Assembly: GCF_041435435.1 (NCBI RefSeq)
Contig: NZ_CP108494.1
Span: 4,498,501-4,562,500, forward strand
Source: Streptomyces sp. NBC_01241
GTDB taxonomy: Bacteria; Actinomycetota; Actinomycetes; Streptomycetales; Streptomycetaceae
Length of the DNA: 64,000 nucleotides
Reading direction: 5' to 3'
The position numbers were made by a program, and so were the translations under genes. Position 1 is the stretch's first letter. Each line of letters begins with the position of its first letter. Shown here piece by piece: positions 43,329 to 51,874 of this stretch. The notes beneath the pieces were generated by a model. It did no database searches and was not told the origin of the DNA. It saw only the letters and a list, made by a program, of their open reading frames with translations.

Positions 43329-44048
43329 CTAAATCCTGGTGTTGCCGCCTTTGTTGACGACGCTCGCATTCTTGCAGTGGCCCCAGGTGACCTTATTCTT
43401 CTTGGTCCAGCCGCCCCACTTGATCAGTGAGACCTTGCCTGAGTATCCGGTTCCGTACTTGTTGTTCTTGAAGATGTTGCCGCTCCCGCAGGCCTCGCCT
43501 TTTGACGGGTCGTACCACTCGCTGAACATGGCGTAGGTGCCGGACTTGGTGAAGGTGTTTCCGCTCACCGTGTTTTTGCTGCTTCGGTCTCTGATCCGTA
43601 CGGGGTCACCGCTGATGGATGAGAATTTGTTGCTGGTGACGATGCTGCCCGAGGTCCTGACCAGGTAGACCCCGTGCATCTTTCCCTTGTTGCTCAGATT
43701 GGAGAAGTTGTTCTTCTTGATCACGATTTTGGAGGAGTTCAGAACGTGGACCCCGCCGAAGCCGTCGGAGCCCCTGAGATTCTTGAACGTGTTCCCGGTG
43801 ATCGTGACGTTCGAGACGTTCTTGAGACGGATCGCGTTCTGATGGCCGGAGAAGGTCTTACCACTGATGGTGAATCCACCGGGACCGCCATCGATGCAGA
43901 GCTGGTAGTCGCCCTTGGGGCATTTGACCTGCCCCGGATACTTGGCAGCAGCTGCCGTACCGGCGGCGGCCGGGGTCGTCCCCGCGGTCCCCAGAGCGGC
44001 CACTATGGTGACGGCCGCGAGAGTAGTGCGAGCAGCCTCTATGCGCAT
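43329..44048 (-). CDS. Secreted right-handed beta-helix (NosD-like) protein
   Basis: A 239-residue exported protein. The signal peptide (TTLAAVTIVAALGTAGTTPA) is followed by a short Cys-bracketed start (CPKGDYQLC), then parallel beta-helix coils with Asn ladders (NAIRLKNVSNVTITGNTFKN, KIVIKKNNFSNLSN, GSIVTSNKFSSIS, KNTVSGNTFTKSG). A basic C-terminal segment with two further cysteines ends it. The fold is shared by polysaccharide-binding and lyase proteins and phage tailspikes. GAAGGG lies 9 bases before the ATG at 44048. Codon use is less GC3-extreme than the neighbours, fitting acquired DNA. Confidence 0.85.
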   Translation of the reverse strand: MRIEAARTTLAAVTIVAALGTAGTTPAAAGTAAAAKYPGQVKCPKGDYQLCIDGGPGGFTISGKTFSGHQNAIRLKNVSNVTITGNTFKNLRGSDGFGGVHVLNSSKIVIKKNNFSNLSNKGKMHGVYLVRTSGSIVTSNKFSSISGDPVRIRDRSSKNTVSGNTFTKSGTYAMFSEWYDPSKGEACGSGNIFKNNKYGTGYSGKVSLIKWGGWTKKNKVTWGHCKNASVVNKGGNTRI

Positions 44049-44264
44049 GATCAGCATCCCTTCACGGTTCGTGTTTCAGGCAGGCCCGTACGCCCGGAGG
44101 TTTCACCGAGAAGCAGCCGGGTGTCCATGCTGTGCGTGTCGCTCCGTACAGATCCTGGCCGCAGGGCCGGGGAAGCTCAAGCCCCAAGGCGCCTTGCCTT
44201 AGGCTCAATGCAGTTGCTGGTTATGGGCCGGGCTTCACTGCGACCTCTTGGAAGGGGTCAGGTC

Positions 44265-44754
44265 ATGGCTGCGGTCTGCGCATGCGGCGAGTACTTCAAC
44301 GTCGATGACACCGGCGAACTCTGCTTGAACCCGGGCACGATGGGCCTCCGGAAGGTCGTCCAGTTCAGTACGCCCGGGACCTTTAAGTTCACGAAAACGG
44401 ATTCCCCCTGGCCGGCCCGCGTATCGGAAGACGGGTCCTGGATACATCCGGATGTCGTGTCTCGTGAGTTCGACCGGATCATGCGCTGGACCGACCTGCC
44501 GCATCACGGGCTGGACCGACCGGCCGCCGATCAACCTCCGCGACCTCCGGCACTGTGCGGCCGGCCTCGTCAAGGCGGGTGGAGGCGACATCCATGACGC
44601 GATGGTGAAGTTGCGGCACTCCAAGGTGGTGCTCACCGCGGACACTTACACGCCCTTGTTCACCGAGTACGCACAGTCACTGGTGGAACGGTCGGCGGCT
44701 GCTGTTCCCCGGGCGCGGAGGCGTATGGCCGCGCCGGAACCGGCCGAGGAATAG
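44265..44754 (+). pseudogene. Phage tail-protein start fused to a frameshifted integrase C-terminus
   Basis: After GGAAGGGG and an ATG, about 50 codons read like the start of an actinophage tail-fibre-type protein (GELCLNPGTMGLRKVVQFST, PGTFKFTKTDSPWPARV). The frame then passes into tyrosine-recombinase sequence (SEDGSWIHPDVVSREFDRIM). A 12-base duplication (GCTGGACCGACC at 44484 and again 25 bases later) shifts the frame. The recombinase then resumes as PPINLRDLRHCAAGLVKAGG and VVLTADTYTPLFTEYAQS to the stop at 44754. Confidence 0.7.
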
Positions 44755-44910
44755 CGTGGTCATCCGGGCGGGAGAAGGGTTCTGGCTCGCCCGTGGCTCG
44801 CCCGTACGTCCTGGCAGTGCCTGACACAGAGCGGCAGCATCTGACAGGACGGGCAAGGTGAGGGCGCGTCAATCACGTGGCTGACCTGCATATCCTGACA
44901 GGCGTCGGCA

Positions 44911-44929
44911 CGAGTCCCACACGGCCTAC
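44911..44929 (+). repeat. Third, partial tRNA-Lys attachment core
   Basis: The 19 bases CGAGTCCCACACGGCCTAC match the right part of the 46-bp core exactly. Sequence to the right resembles the sequence right of the first core (integrase tail). Confidence 0.75.
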
Positions 44930-44932
44930 CGA

Positions 44933-45035
44933 TCACAGGTCGAGGAGGAATCCTCTGACCTGCGGCTTAGCGCCTCGGGTGGCTTCGGCCGACCGAGGCG
45001 CTTCGCCGTACCCGGCCTCTTGCGTGAGCGGATGG
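44933..45035 (-). pseudogene. Integrase C-terminal tail remnant
   Basis: The reverse strand encodes LTQEAGYGEAPRSAEATRGAK, colinear with the tail of the first integrase (LTQEAGNDEAPRPDEADRGAK, 26762-26835), and it occupies the same position next to a core. The rest of that integrase is missing. This marks the left end of a third, mostly deleted element. Confidence 0.7.
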
Positions 45036-45084
45036 TTCCGCAGCAGGTGCTGTGGACGCCCCGCCGCCCTCCCCGTCTGGGTGG

Positions 45085-45339
45085 CGTGTGCTCGGCGAGG
45101 ATGTCGCGGCCGGCCTCGCTCTTGTGGATCTCGTCGACGCTGCCGAACCGGGCCTCGGAGTAGTCGAGTTCCAGGAAGGCGGCGGCCTGCCGTACCGACG
45201 TCTCGTCGGGACCCTCGATCTCCAGGAACGCGGGGAGGTCGGGCCGGGTGTCGAAGTTGAAGGCGACCTCGCCCAGGCGTCGCCCCTCGCGGTAGTTCTC
45301 CTGGTAGCGGACCTCGGTGAGGCAGGGGGGATCGTCCAA
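45085..45339 (-). pseudogene. CYTH-domain (class IV adenylate cyclase-like) fragment
   Basis: Reads RYQENYREGRRLGEVAFNFD, then PAFLEIEGPDETSVRQAAAF and FGSVDEIHKSEAGRDIL, the C-terminal half of a CyaB/CYTH domain. The N-terminal half with the ExExK motif is absent, and the frame then runs into the integrase tail remnant. It is a deletion fusion, not a working gene. Confidence 0.75.
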
Positions 45340-45384
45340 GCGAGAGCCCCTACCTCCACGGCTCGTGTCGGTGGGCGTCCCTGG

Positions 45385-45801
45385 TTACAGCCCGCAGGAG
45401 CCGCGGTCGAGGTGGAAGTATCGGGCGTTGGCCCAGCGGCACAGCCGGATACCGACGATGACTCCGACGATTGTGACCAGGGCGGGCAGGTATCCGCTGG
45501 CGACCTGGATGATCGGGATTGCAGGGCACCCACCTGAGATCGCCCAGCCCGTACCGAACAGCACCGCGCCGGGGATCACGCCCCTGTGGATACGCCCTGG
45601 CGTGCGGCGGACCCGCAGCAGAGCGAACGCGCACACGATGATCACCACGGCGCCGGCGAAGGAGAGGAGCATGCGCAGGTCCTGGAAGGTGAACATGTGG
45701 TTCAGCTCGGCGTAGTCGCCGAAGCCGATGTTGGTGACGGTATAACCGAGGGCCAGTCCGGTGATGATGTTGGCCAGCAGAATCGCGCCCCGGGTACGCA
45801 T
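45385..45801 (-). CDS. YeeE/YedE-type sulfur transport protein, second half (DUF6691-like)
   Basis: A 138-residue membrane protein with four hydrophobic helices. GTGWAISGGCPAIPIIQVAS contains the conserved Cys of YeeE/YedE proteins, which move thiosulfate or related sulfur species by cysteine relay. Its ATG overlaps the upstream stop by one base, so it is translationally coupled to the larger YeeE/YedE half. In split systems both halves are needed. Confidence 0.87.
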   Translation of the reverse strand: MRTRGAILLANIITGLALGYTVTNIGFGDYAELNHMFTFQDLRMLLSFAGAVVIIVCAFALLRVRRTPGRIHRGVIPGAVLFGTGWAISGGCPAIPIIQVASGYLPALVTIVGVIVGIRLCRWANARYFHLDRGSCGL

Positions 45802-46451
45802 CAGATCACCTTCCACAGGAGGAACGACACCAGGATGGCGGTGCCGAAGAACACGGCGGTCGCGACGATGCTGACCGGGCGTAGACGGCCGCAGCCGTTG
45901 AGACCGTGGCCGGAGCTGCACCCACCGGCCAGCCGAGTGCCAAAGCCGACCAGCACGCCTCCCACGAACAGCAGGGCGATCATGGTGGTCGGATTGGCGG
46001 TGACCAGGTTCCGGAAACCCGGGCCCATGTCGTAGCGGAGGTGGAACCGCCCGGAGGTGACCGCGGCGATCAATCCGCCGAGGAAGATCGATATCAGCAG
46101 GGCAGCCTGGGTGGCCAGTGGGGCCGGGCGCAGGCTCGTGGCCGCGGGGCTCTCGCTCACCGCTGGTTCGGTATCCGCTTCGAGTGGCTGTGAATTCCCG
46201 TGCGGAACCTGCGGCAGGGCGGACGCGCCGGTGCCGAAGTGCTCCGCCGTAGCTGCGGCGAGCGCCTCAACGAGAGCTTGATCGTCGGCGAACTCCTCGT
46301 CCATCTCCTCGAGGTGGCGTTCGCGGCGCCAGTGCAACACGCGATCCCACGCGGACGACACCCCGAAAGACCGATCGGTGATGAGGGTGTAGTTGATGGT
46401 GACCAGAGCGAGCCCGATAGCGCCCGCCCACCAGGGCCAGTAGGTACTCAT
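45801..46451 (-). CDS. YeeE/YedE-type sulfur transport protein, first half
   Basis: A 216-residue membrane protein. One N-terminal helix (YWPWWAGAIGLALVTINYTL) is followed by a cytosolic charged linker (about residues 35-95) and then three or more helices with GTRLAGGCSSGHGLNGCG, the Cys-containing core motif of the YeeE/YedE family. ATG at 46451 has GAGAGG 6 bases upstream. It overlaps the preceding Cys-containing gene (ATGA) and the following half, forming a tight three-gene operon. Confidence 0.88.
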   Translation of the reverse strand: MSTYWPWWAGAIGLALVTINYTLITDRSFGVSSAWDRVLHWRRERHLEEMDEEFADDQALVEALAAATAEHFGTGASALPQVPHGNSQPLEADTEPAVSESPAATSLRPAPLATQAALLISIFLGGLIAAVTSGRFHLRYDMGPGFRNLVTANPTTMIALLFVGGVLVGFGTRLAGGCSSGHGLNGCGRLRPVSIVATAVFFGTAILVSFLLWKVI

Positions 46452-46978
46452 GCGGGTCCTCTCATCCAATCGGCGAATCGAGCCAACCAGCCGCGCTTCG
46501 AGCTGGGGGCTTGCCGCGCTCGTCGAGCGAGGCTGGTTGAAGGTTCGGGAATTTGTGGGGGCGGTGACGGTTGGTGATGCCAGGCAGGTGCTGGCGGAGA
46601 TGTCGCCCCGAAGTGTGCCGTGGCCCCCGGTGTCACGGTTCCGGTTTCTGACTGCTCATATGGGTGGGGCGGCGCTGGCTGGGACCAGGGCGCGGCCTCC
46701 GGTGACCACGGATCGGACTGTGGTGGCGGGGCCTGCCGGGGTACCTCCCCTGGGTTGGCGGCGCCGGACCGGTCCGCCTCGGCGACGTCTTCGAGGTGTC
46801 GCGCGCGGGCTCCGTTGGGCAGCAAGCTGATTGGCACGCGCTCGCCGGTGAGTGACACCTGGTAGCGCGCACAGTCGAGCCACCGATCGTCGCTGTCGCA
46901 GTAATATTCGCGCCAACCTCGCAAGCTCGCCCTAAGTAGGGGGAAAAGGGGGCATCCTGCGGCGTGTGAGCAACTCAC
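46448..46978 (-). CDS. Cys-containing hypothetical protein coupled to the YeeE/YedE operon
   Basis: A 176-residue protein starting at GTG with GGAGGG 6 bases upstream. The N-terminal ~70 residues carry four cysteines (CSHAAGCPLFPLL, then WREYYCDSDDRWLDCARYQ) and look like a small folded domain, perhaps metal- or cluster-binding. The middle is Pro/Gln-rich and disordered. The C-terminus ends RGWLARFADWMRGPA, an amphipathic tail also found in the divergent Cys-rich protein at 47422. It overlaps the transporter start by 4 bases. No function is known to me; a sulfur- or redox-linked role is inferred from position. Confidence 0.75.
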   Translation of the reverse strand: MSCSHAAGCPLFPLLRASLRGWREYYCDSDDRWLDCARYQVSLTGERVPISLLPNGARARHLEDVAEADRSGAANPGEVPRQAPPPQSDPWSPEAAPWSQPAPPHPYEQSETGTVTPGATAHFGATSPPAPAWHHQPSPPPQIPEPSTSLARRARQAPSSKRGWLARFADWMRGPA

Positions 46979-47421
46979 GTTGCTCCCTCCTGATCGGCGC
47001 ACACCACTCCGTTCGGGGAGAGCGGTTGCCGTTCTCGATTCTTGCCCTCGCCGCGCTCGGTCGACGATCTGCAAAGCAACGCGGTGACGGGCCGTGACAA
47101 TGAGGCTCTGTGCCTCCATTCCGCGACCGGGCGTGATGCAATCACTGTTTCGATGTCCCGAGCAAATTCAGGGTATTTTTCAATCGGGCGACTTGACACT
47201 ACGTGGTGAGATATTCCGCGCAACGGACATGTGGCTTCTGTCCCTCTTGTCTGGATACTTACAACCGGCAATTAGGTCACTTGGATCACTATTCGACCCC
47301 ATGGCCGCAGTCCGTACTGATGCAAGTCAGCTGTTTGCGGAGAGGGTGAAAATACTGGAGCCCCTTGTGATGGTGGCGTGGATATCGTGGATCTCAAATG
47401 AAGAGCTAATGGAGAAGAATT
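46979..47421. other. Divergent promoter region, AT-richer than surroundings
   Basis: A 443-bp gap between the YeeE operon and the small Cys-rich gene. It includes TTGACA near 47192 and several AT-rich blocks. A forward open frame (47094-47468) lacks coding base use and is not called. Confidence 0.45.
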
Positions 47422-47715
47422 ATGTGCCAGCGTGCTGTCTGTCGGTCGTGCCGGAAGATGACCTATGAGGGCTGCGGGAGGCATGTGGACCAAGTCCTCA
47501 TGGGTGTGCCGACGGCTCAGCGGTGCATCTGTGAGTCTGCGGAGCGCAGGGGGGCGCGCGCAGTGGAGGCGGCGACTCGATCGGAATCGGTGCCGGCTCG
47601 ACAGGGCGAGTCGCTGCGACACGCAGAGGTCCCTCGGCGCCCGGAGAGTTCACCAAGCCGGTCGAGGGGTGGCTGGTGGGCCCGGCTCATCAATTGGGCG
47701 AAAAGCCCGGCATGA
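47422..47715 (+). CDS. Small Cys-rich (zinc-ribbon-like) protein
   Basis: A 97-residue protein. The N-terminal MCQRAVCRSCRKMTYEGCGR and QRCICES give six or seven cysteines in CxxC-like spacing with a conserved His (GRHVDQV), typical of a widespread small actinobacterial family of unknown role. A basic disordered linker leads to RGGWWARLINWAKSPA, an amphipathic tail resembling that of the protein encoded divergently at 46448-46978. GGAGAAG precedes the ATG. Confidence 0.8.
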   Translation: MCQRAVCRSCRKMTYEGCGRHVDQVLMGVPTAQRCICESAERRGARAVEAATRSESVPARQGESLRHAEVPRRPESSPSRSRGGWWARLINWAKSPA

Positions 47716-48297
47716 GAAAATCAGTCGACTATGCGCCCTTCGGGCTCTATGGGTCGAAGGCGTTGGTTATTGCACCATGAAGAACCCGGATTTCGAACTC
47801 CAGGGTGGCAAGCGATGCCGAGCCCGAAGCCTGCAGCGACACCGCGTCTTGCGACGAACGTCATCGGCGCTGGTCGCCAAACTGCACGGCACGTGCACGA
47901 CAGCGTGTATTTCTTCCTGAGCGGAAGCGGCGGCCTGACCCTGGCCTCGACGGACCGGACGCCCGGCGACCAGTCACAGGCGGCACAGGGCCGAAGGGCC
48001 CGGGCTCCGGCGCCGTCCAGGAACTGGTGGCGCAGGGCACCCGCCCGACATCGGCACTTCCTGCCCGACACGCTCCGTTCTTCACCCACGCCGCCCACGC
48101 CTGACCTCACGCGTCTGCAGTACGCCACCGCCTCCGCTCCACACCACGCCGCCGGGGGCTCAGCCGGACGCCGTCGCCCCGCTTCGTACGACGGCGATGT
48201 CGGATCCGCAACCGCAGGCCACCGCGCTGCCCTCCGCACGAACGACGTCGATGTGCCCGGGCTCGTGCTCGCGATCCCGTACCGGCTGTAGCTGCCC
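47716..48297. other. No supported gene
   Basis: Forward and reverse open frames exist but show no coding signature. The right part may hold the destroyed 5' portion of the exporter fragment that follows. Confidence 0.4.
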
Positions 48298-48702
48298 ATG
48301 CTGGTTCTCGTCCACGTCACGGTGGGCGTGCCGTTGCTCGCCACCGAGCTGATCGGTGAGACCGGTGGGACGTTCGTCGCCGCGGTGAACCTCGCGGCGG
48401 CGGCGAACGTACTGGCACGCAGCCCGCGACGGCCGCCTCGGCTCGTGCTGCTGCCCGGGTTCTTCACGCTGACCGTGGGCTCGCTCGGCATGCGCGGACT
48501 GACGGCGCTGTCGGGCTGTTACGTCGTGGGCGGGTTCGGCGACTTGCTGAAGATGGTCACGACCGTCACCGCCATCGCCGCCGGCATGCTCCTGGGAGTC
48601 GCCCTCACGGAAGAAGTTGCCGGGGCACGAGGACGCGCGGGTGAGGCCCGACGCGGTTACGACGGCTGGGCGGTGTTCCTGTGCTCCTGCACGTTGGCGT
48701 AG
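48298..48702 (+). pseudogene. Threonine/serine exporter (ThrE-type) fragment
   Basis: 134 codons with four hydrophobic helices, including LLPGFFTLTVGSLGMRGLTA, which matches the C-terminal ThrE-type membrane domain. The N-terminal half expected for a complete exporter is missing, and no ribosome binding site precedes the ATG. The 3' end overlaps the convergent DUF347 gene by 46 bases. It is probably a relic; a short stand-alone subunit cannot be excluded. Confidence 0.5.
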
Positions 48703-49514
48703 GCCATGAGGCCGAGGAGGACGACCAGGAGCACAGCCGAAGAGCCCAATGTGCCGAGATCGAGGCCGCCCTTGGCGGCAGGCTTCGTGAGGAAGTCACC
48801 GGCGGTGGCGCCCAGGGGCCGGGTGAGGACGAAGGCGATCCAGAACAGTACGACGTTCGGGACGGCCGGCACCCGCATCAGGACGGCCAGTACGGCCAGC
48901 AGAGCCGTGACGAGCAGGGCGCCGCCGGCATAGCCGAGACCGGAACTGTCGGAGAGGAAATCGCCCATGGATGTGCCGAGTGTGTTCGACACCAGGATCG
49001 CGGACCAGAAGAGGGCCTCGCCGCGGAAGGTGACGATGTCTTGGGTGGCGAAGGTCTGTCCGGTGAGCTTCCAGACGATGAAGATGGCGATCAGCAGGGA
49101 GATCAGGATCGCGGCGCCCGCGGGGTACCCCAGGCCCAGGCCCTGCGGGCCCCGGCCCAGCGAGGACGTGCCCGCCGTGAGGTACTCGGCACTGGCGTCC
49201 CGGTTCATGAAGTCCGACATCGTGGTGCCGGCCATGCTCGTGGACAGGATGACCGTCCAGTAGAAGAACGGGTTGTAGCGCCGGGACCGCAGTTGCACCA
49301 CCAGCGTCAGCACGAACACCAGGAACAGCGCGATCGTGGTGAGGAAGTAGCCCAGCCGCAGCGTCTGGGAGAACAGGTCCCCGGCCGTCTCACCGAGGGT
49401 GGTGGCGGCGATCTTCATGACCCAGAAGGCCAGAGTGACCTCGGGGAGCTTCTTCATCACGGAACGGCGCTCACTGGCCACATCCACCGAGGTGAGGAAT
49501 TCCGACTGTCCCAA
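48657..49514 (-). CDS. DUF347 (COG4705-type) repeat membrane protein
   Basis: A 285-residue membrane protein with about eight helices arranged as four repeats. Each repeat contains a polar helix motif: TTLGETAGDLFS, TSMAGTTMSDFMN, NTLGTSMGDFLS and RPLGATAGDFLT. This four-fold (T/S)xxGxxxxD(F/L) pattern is the DUF347 signature; the conserved acidic residues suggest cation transport, but the substrate is not established. The TTG at 49514 has AGGAG 6-7 bases upstream. It appears monocistronic. Confidence 0.85.
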   Translation of the reverse strand: MGQSEFLTSVDVASERRSVMKKLPEVTLAFWVMKIAATTLGETAGDLFSQTLRLGYFLTTIALFLVFVLTLVVQLRSRRYNPFFYWTVILSTSMAGTTMSDFMNRDASAEYLTAGTSSLGRGPQGLGLGYPAGAAILISLLIAIFIVWKLTGQTFATQDIVTFRGEALFWSAILVSNTLGTSMGDFLSDSSGLGYAGGALLVTALLAVLAVLMRVPAVPNVVLFWIAFVLTRPLGATAGDFLTKPAAKGGLDLGTLGSSAVLLVVLLGLMAYANVQEHRNTAQPS

Positions 49515-49635
49515 AACGCACTCCTGGTCACGAGCGCGCCTGCGCGCCGGCCTGTTGCCGCATTCTTGCGTCTACGCAAGGTAGGTCGTCTACACGGATG
49601 TAGACGGTCCGACACTCCGGCGGGGTGCGCTCCGC

Positions 49636-50049
49636 TCAGACGAGGAGCTTCGTCTTCGCTCGCTGGTACTCCTCCTCGGTGATGGCGCCCCGGTCCTTGA
49701 GCTCGGCGAGTTTCGCCAGGTCGTCGACGTGCTTGCCCTCCCTCGGGGCCTTCGCGTCGGAGCCGCCCGCGGCGGCCTCCCGTACGTACGCCTTGAAAGC
49801 GGCGTCGCGTTCCTGCGCTTCCTTGAGGTCCCGCTTCCCCATGGATTTACCGCGCACGATCACGTACACCAGGACGCCGAGGTACGGCAGCAGCAGCGCC
49901 AGGATGAGCCAGCCGGCCTTGCCCCAGCCGCCGAGGTCGTCGCTGCGGAAGATGTCCCCGATGACCTTGAAGAGCAGGAACAGCCACATGATCCAGAGGA
50001 AGAACCAGAGCATGGTCCAGAAGAGGTCGAGCAGGGGGTAATGGTCCAC
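49636..50049 (-). CDS. SHOCT-domain membrane protein with PLDc_N-like helices
   Basis: A 137-residue protein. Two transmembrane helices (LFWTMLWFFLWIMWLFLLFK and GKAGWLILALLLPYLGVLVY) form the PLDc_N-type membrane hairpin, and a charged linker leads to a C-terminal SHOCT motif (LAKLAELKDRGAITEEEYQR). GTG at 50049 is chosen because AGGGAG lies 6 bases upstream; an ATG six codons earlier (50067) is an alternative. The family is common in actinomycetes; its role is unknown, probably oligomerisation at the membrane. Confidence 0.85.
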   Translation of the reverse strand: MDHYPLLDLFWTMLWFFLWIMWLFLLFKVIGDIFRSDDLGGWGKAGWLILALLLPYLGVLVYVIVRGKSMGKRDLKEAQERDAAFKAYVREAAAGGSDAKAPREGKHVDDLAKLAELKDRGAITEEEYQRAKTKLLV

Positions 50050-50318
50050 GGTCGGCTCCCTGATCATCGCGAGTTCGTTACGTCGACTGGCTGAACGGTA
50101 AATCAGTCATATCACCGCATATCCGAGCTTGCCTCCCGGCGTTCTCCAGGCTCCTCCCCGGCCGTCCTTCGGGCCGTCCTCCGTCGCGGGTGCGGAGTAC
50201 CGTGGAGATGTCGAGGGAGGCTCGGGACGTCCTGGCCTCCAGGAGGCGGGCCTTGTGTTCATGAAGCGGCGTGAGCGGCGGTGTGAGCAGGCGTACGCAT
50301 GGACGCTCGCGAGGGCGC

Positions 50319-50540
50319 ATGCACACGGCAGATGAGTCCGCCCGGAGCCCGGTCGGAGCGATCGGCCGTGTCACCGTGCCGATTCCGTCCGATGGCCCGG
50401 GCGAAGTACTGGTGGCCGTACGGGGTGGGTCGGAGGCCTACACCGCATGGTCGACGACGTCGATCGACAAGGACGTACGCGTCGTTGTCGTCGACTCGGT
50501 CTCGGCGCGCGGCGTGATCGTGGAACGCCTGCCGCCCTGA
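50319..50540 (+). CDS. Small NfeD-like (OB-fold) protein upstream of flotillin
   Basis: A 73-residue protein matching the C-terminal OB domain of NfeD-type proteins: GAIGRVTVPIPSDGPGEVLV, AWSTTSIDKDVRVVVVDSVS and ending GVIVERLPP. The usual NfeD membrane part is absent, so this is the minimal soluble version. The start at 50319 is plausible (GAGGG close upstream); an earlier GTG at 50271 is possible. It lies 54 bases before the flotillin gene, the standard NfeD-flotillin pairing. Confidence 0.78.
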   Translation: MHTADESARSPVGAIGRVTVPIPSDGPGEVLVAVRGGSEAYTAWSTTSIDKDVRVVVVDSVSARGVIVERLPP

Positions 50541-50594
50541 GCCGAAGCAACGGTGCACCCACTCCGAGCAGAAACGTACGGCAGGAGTCTTCCG

Positions 50595-51794
50595 ATGTTC
50601 TTCTGGCACGTTCCCGCCCCCAACGAGGCGATGCTCATATCCGGTTCCAAGGGACAGACGCTGGACACCCAGTTCCGGATCGTCACCGGTCACGGCAGTT
50701 TCGTGCTCCCGGTGAAACAGAAGGCACGCATGCTCTCCCTGGCGCTGCGCGAGGCGGAGATCACCGAGGACTGCGTGACGCAGCAGGGCATCCGCCTCAA
50801 CGTCCGGGCCGTCGCCGTCTTCAAGGTCGGCGACGATGCCGTGTCCATTGCCAACGCGGCGCGTCGCTTCCTGACCGAGCAGGAACAGATGGAGGAGCTC
50901 GCCGGCCGGATCTTCGCGGGCCACCTGCGTTCCATCGTCGGCGGACTGACCGTGGAGCAGATCATCCGCGAGCGCAACCGGGTCTCCCAGGAGGTCATCG
51001 CGGGCAGCCACGGCGAGATGGAGAAGCTCGGCATCGTGGTGGACGCCCTCCAGATCCAGGAGATCGACGACGCCACCGGCTACATCAAGAACCTCGCAGC
51101 CCCGCACGCCGCCGCGGTCGCCAGCCAGGCCCGGATCGCCGAGGCCAAGGCCGACCAGGAGGCCAGCCAGCGCGAACAGCAGGCCGCCGCGCTCAAGGCG
51201 GAGTACGAACGGGACACCGCGATCAAGCGGGCCGGCTTCCTCGCCGAGACCGAGCAGTACAACGCCCGCGCCGCGCAGGCCGGACCGCTCGCCCAGGCCA
51301 GGGCTTCGCACGAGGTCATCGAGGAGCAGACCTCACTGGCCGAGCGGCAGGCCGCACTCGCCGCGCAACGGCTCGAAGGGGAGGTACGGCGCCCGGCGGA
51401 CGCCGAGGCGTACCGCCAGCGCACCCTCGCGGAGGCGGCCCGGGACCGGGTGAAGTTCGAGGCCGACGGCAACGCGTACGCCGAGCGGACCATCGCCCAG
51501 GCGCAGGCCGACGCCAACAGTGCGCGCGCCGCTTCGCTGCGCGACGGCAACCAGGAGCTGATCGCGGCCAACCGCATCGTCGAGAACCTGCCCGCCCTGG
51601 CCGACGCGGCCGCCCGGGGCATGTCGGGTGCGGACCTGACCGTTCTGAACGGCACCGACGGCGTCAATGAGATGGCGGCGGGCGTGGTCGGCCAGGGGCT
51701 GGCGATCCTCCGCTCCCTGCAGCGCGGCGCGAATCCGATGAAGCCCCCGGCGGTCAACGGGAAGGCCGCTCCCCGTATCACCGACACGAATTGA
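50595..51794 (+). CDS. Flotillin/SPFH-domain protein
   Basis: A 399-residue flotillin-like protein. The N-terminal SPFH/band-7 domain spans about residues 1-180 (PAPNEAMLISGSKGQTLDTQ, FAGHLRSIVGGLTVEQIIRE). A long Ala/Glu/Gln-rich coiled coil (about 185-320, with EAKADQEASQREQQAA and similar) follows. Flotillins scaffold functional membrane microdomains. AGGAG lies 7 bases before the ATG at 50595. Coupling with the NfeD-like gene is by position. Confidence 0.92.
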   Translation: MFFWHVPAPNEAMLISGSKGQTLDTQFRIVTGHGSFVLPVKQKARMLSLALREAEITEDCVTQQGIRLNVRAVAVFKVGDDAVSIANAARRFLTEQEQMEELAGRIFAGHLRSIVGGLTVEQIIRERNRVSQEVIAGSHGEMEKLGIVVDALQIQEIDDATGYIKNLAAPHAAAVASQARIAEAKADQEASQREQQAAALKAEYERDTAIKRAGFLAETEQYNARAAQAGPLAQARASHEVIEEQTSLAERQAALAAQRLEGEVRRPADAEAYRQRTLAEAARDRVKFEADGNAYAERTIAQAQADANSARAASLRDGNQELIAANRIVENLPALADAAARGMSGADLTVLNGTDGVNEMAAGVVGQGLAILRSLQRGANPMKPPAVNGKAAPRITDTN

Positions 51795-51874
51795 GGCGGC
51801 GGGGTGCGGGGACGCGGGCTGGTCGCCGGGCGCATGGCCGGAGTACCGAGCGAGCGGCGGACGGGTGCCGAGCG

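Noticed and set aside
47094-47468. Forward open frame between the YeeE operon and the Cys-rich gene
   Set aside because: The base composition is unlike local genes and the position suits a divergent promoter region.
47731-48291. Forward open frame upstream of the exporter fragment
   Set aside because: No domain, mixed codon use, no ribosome binding site.
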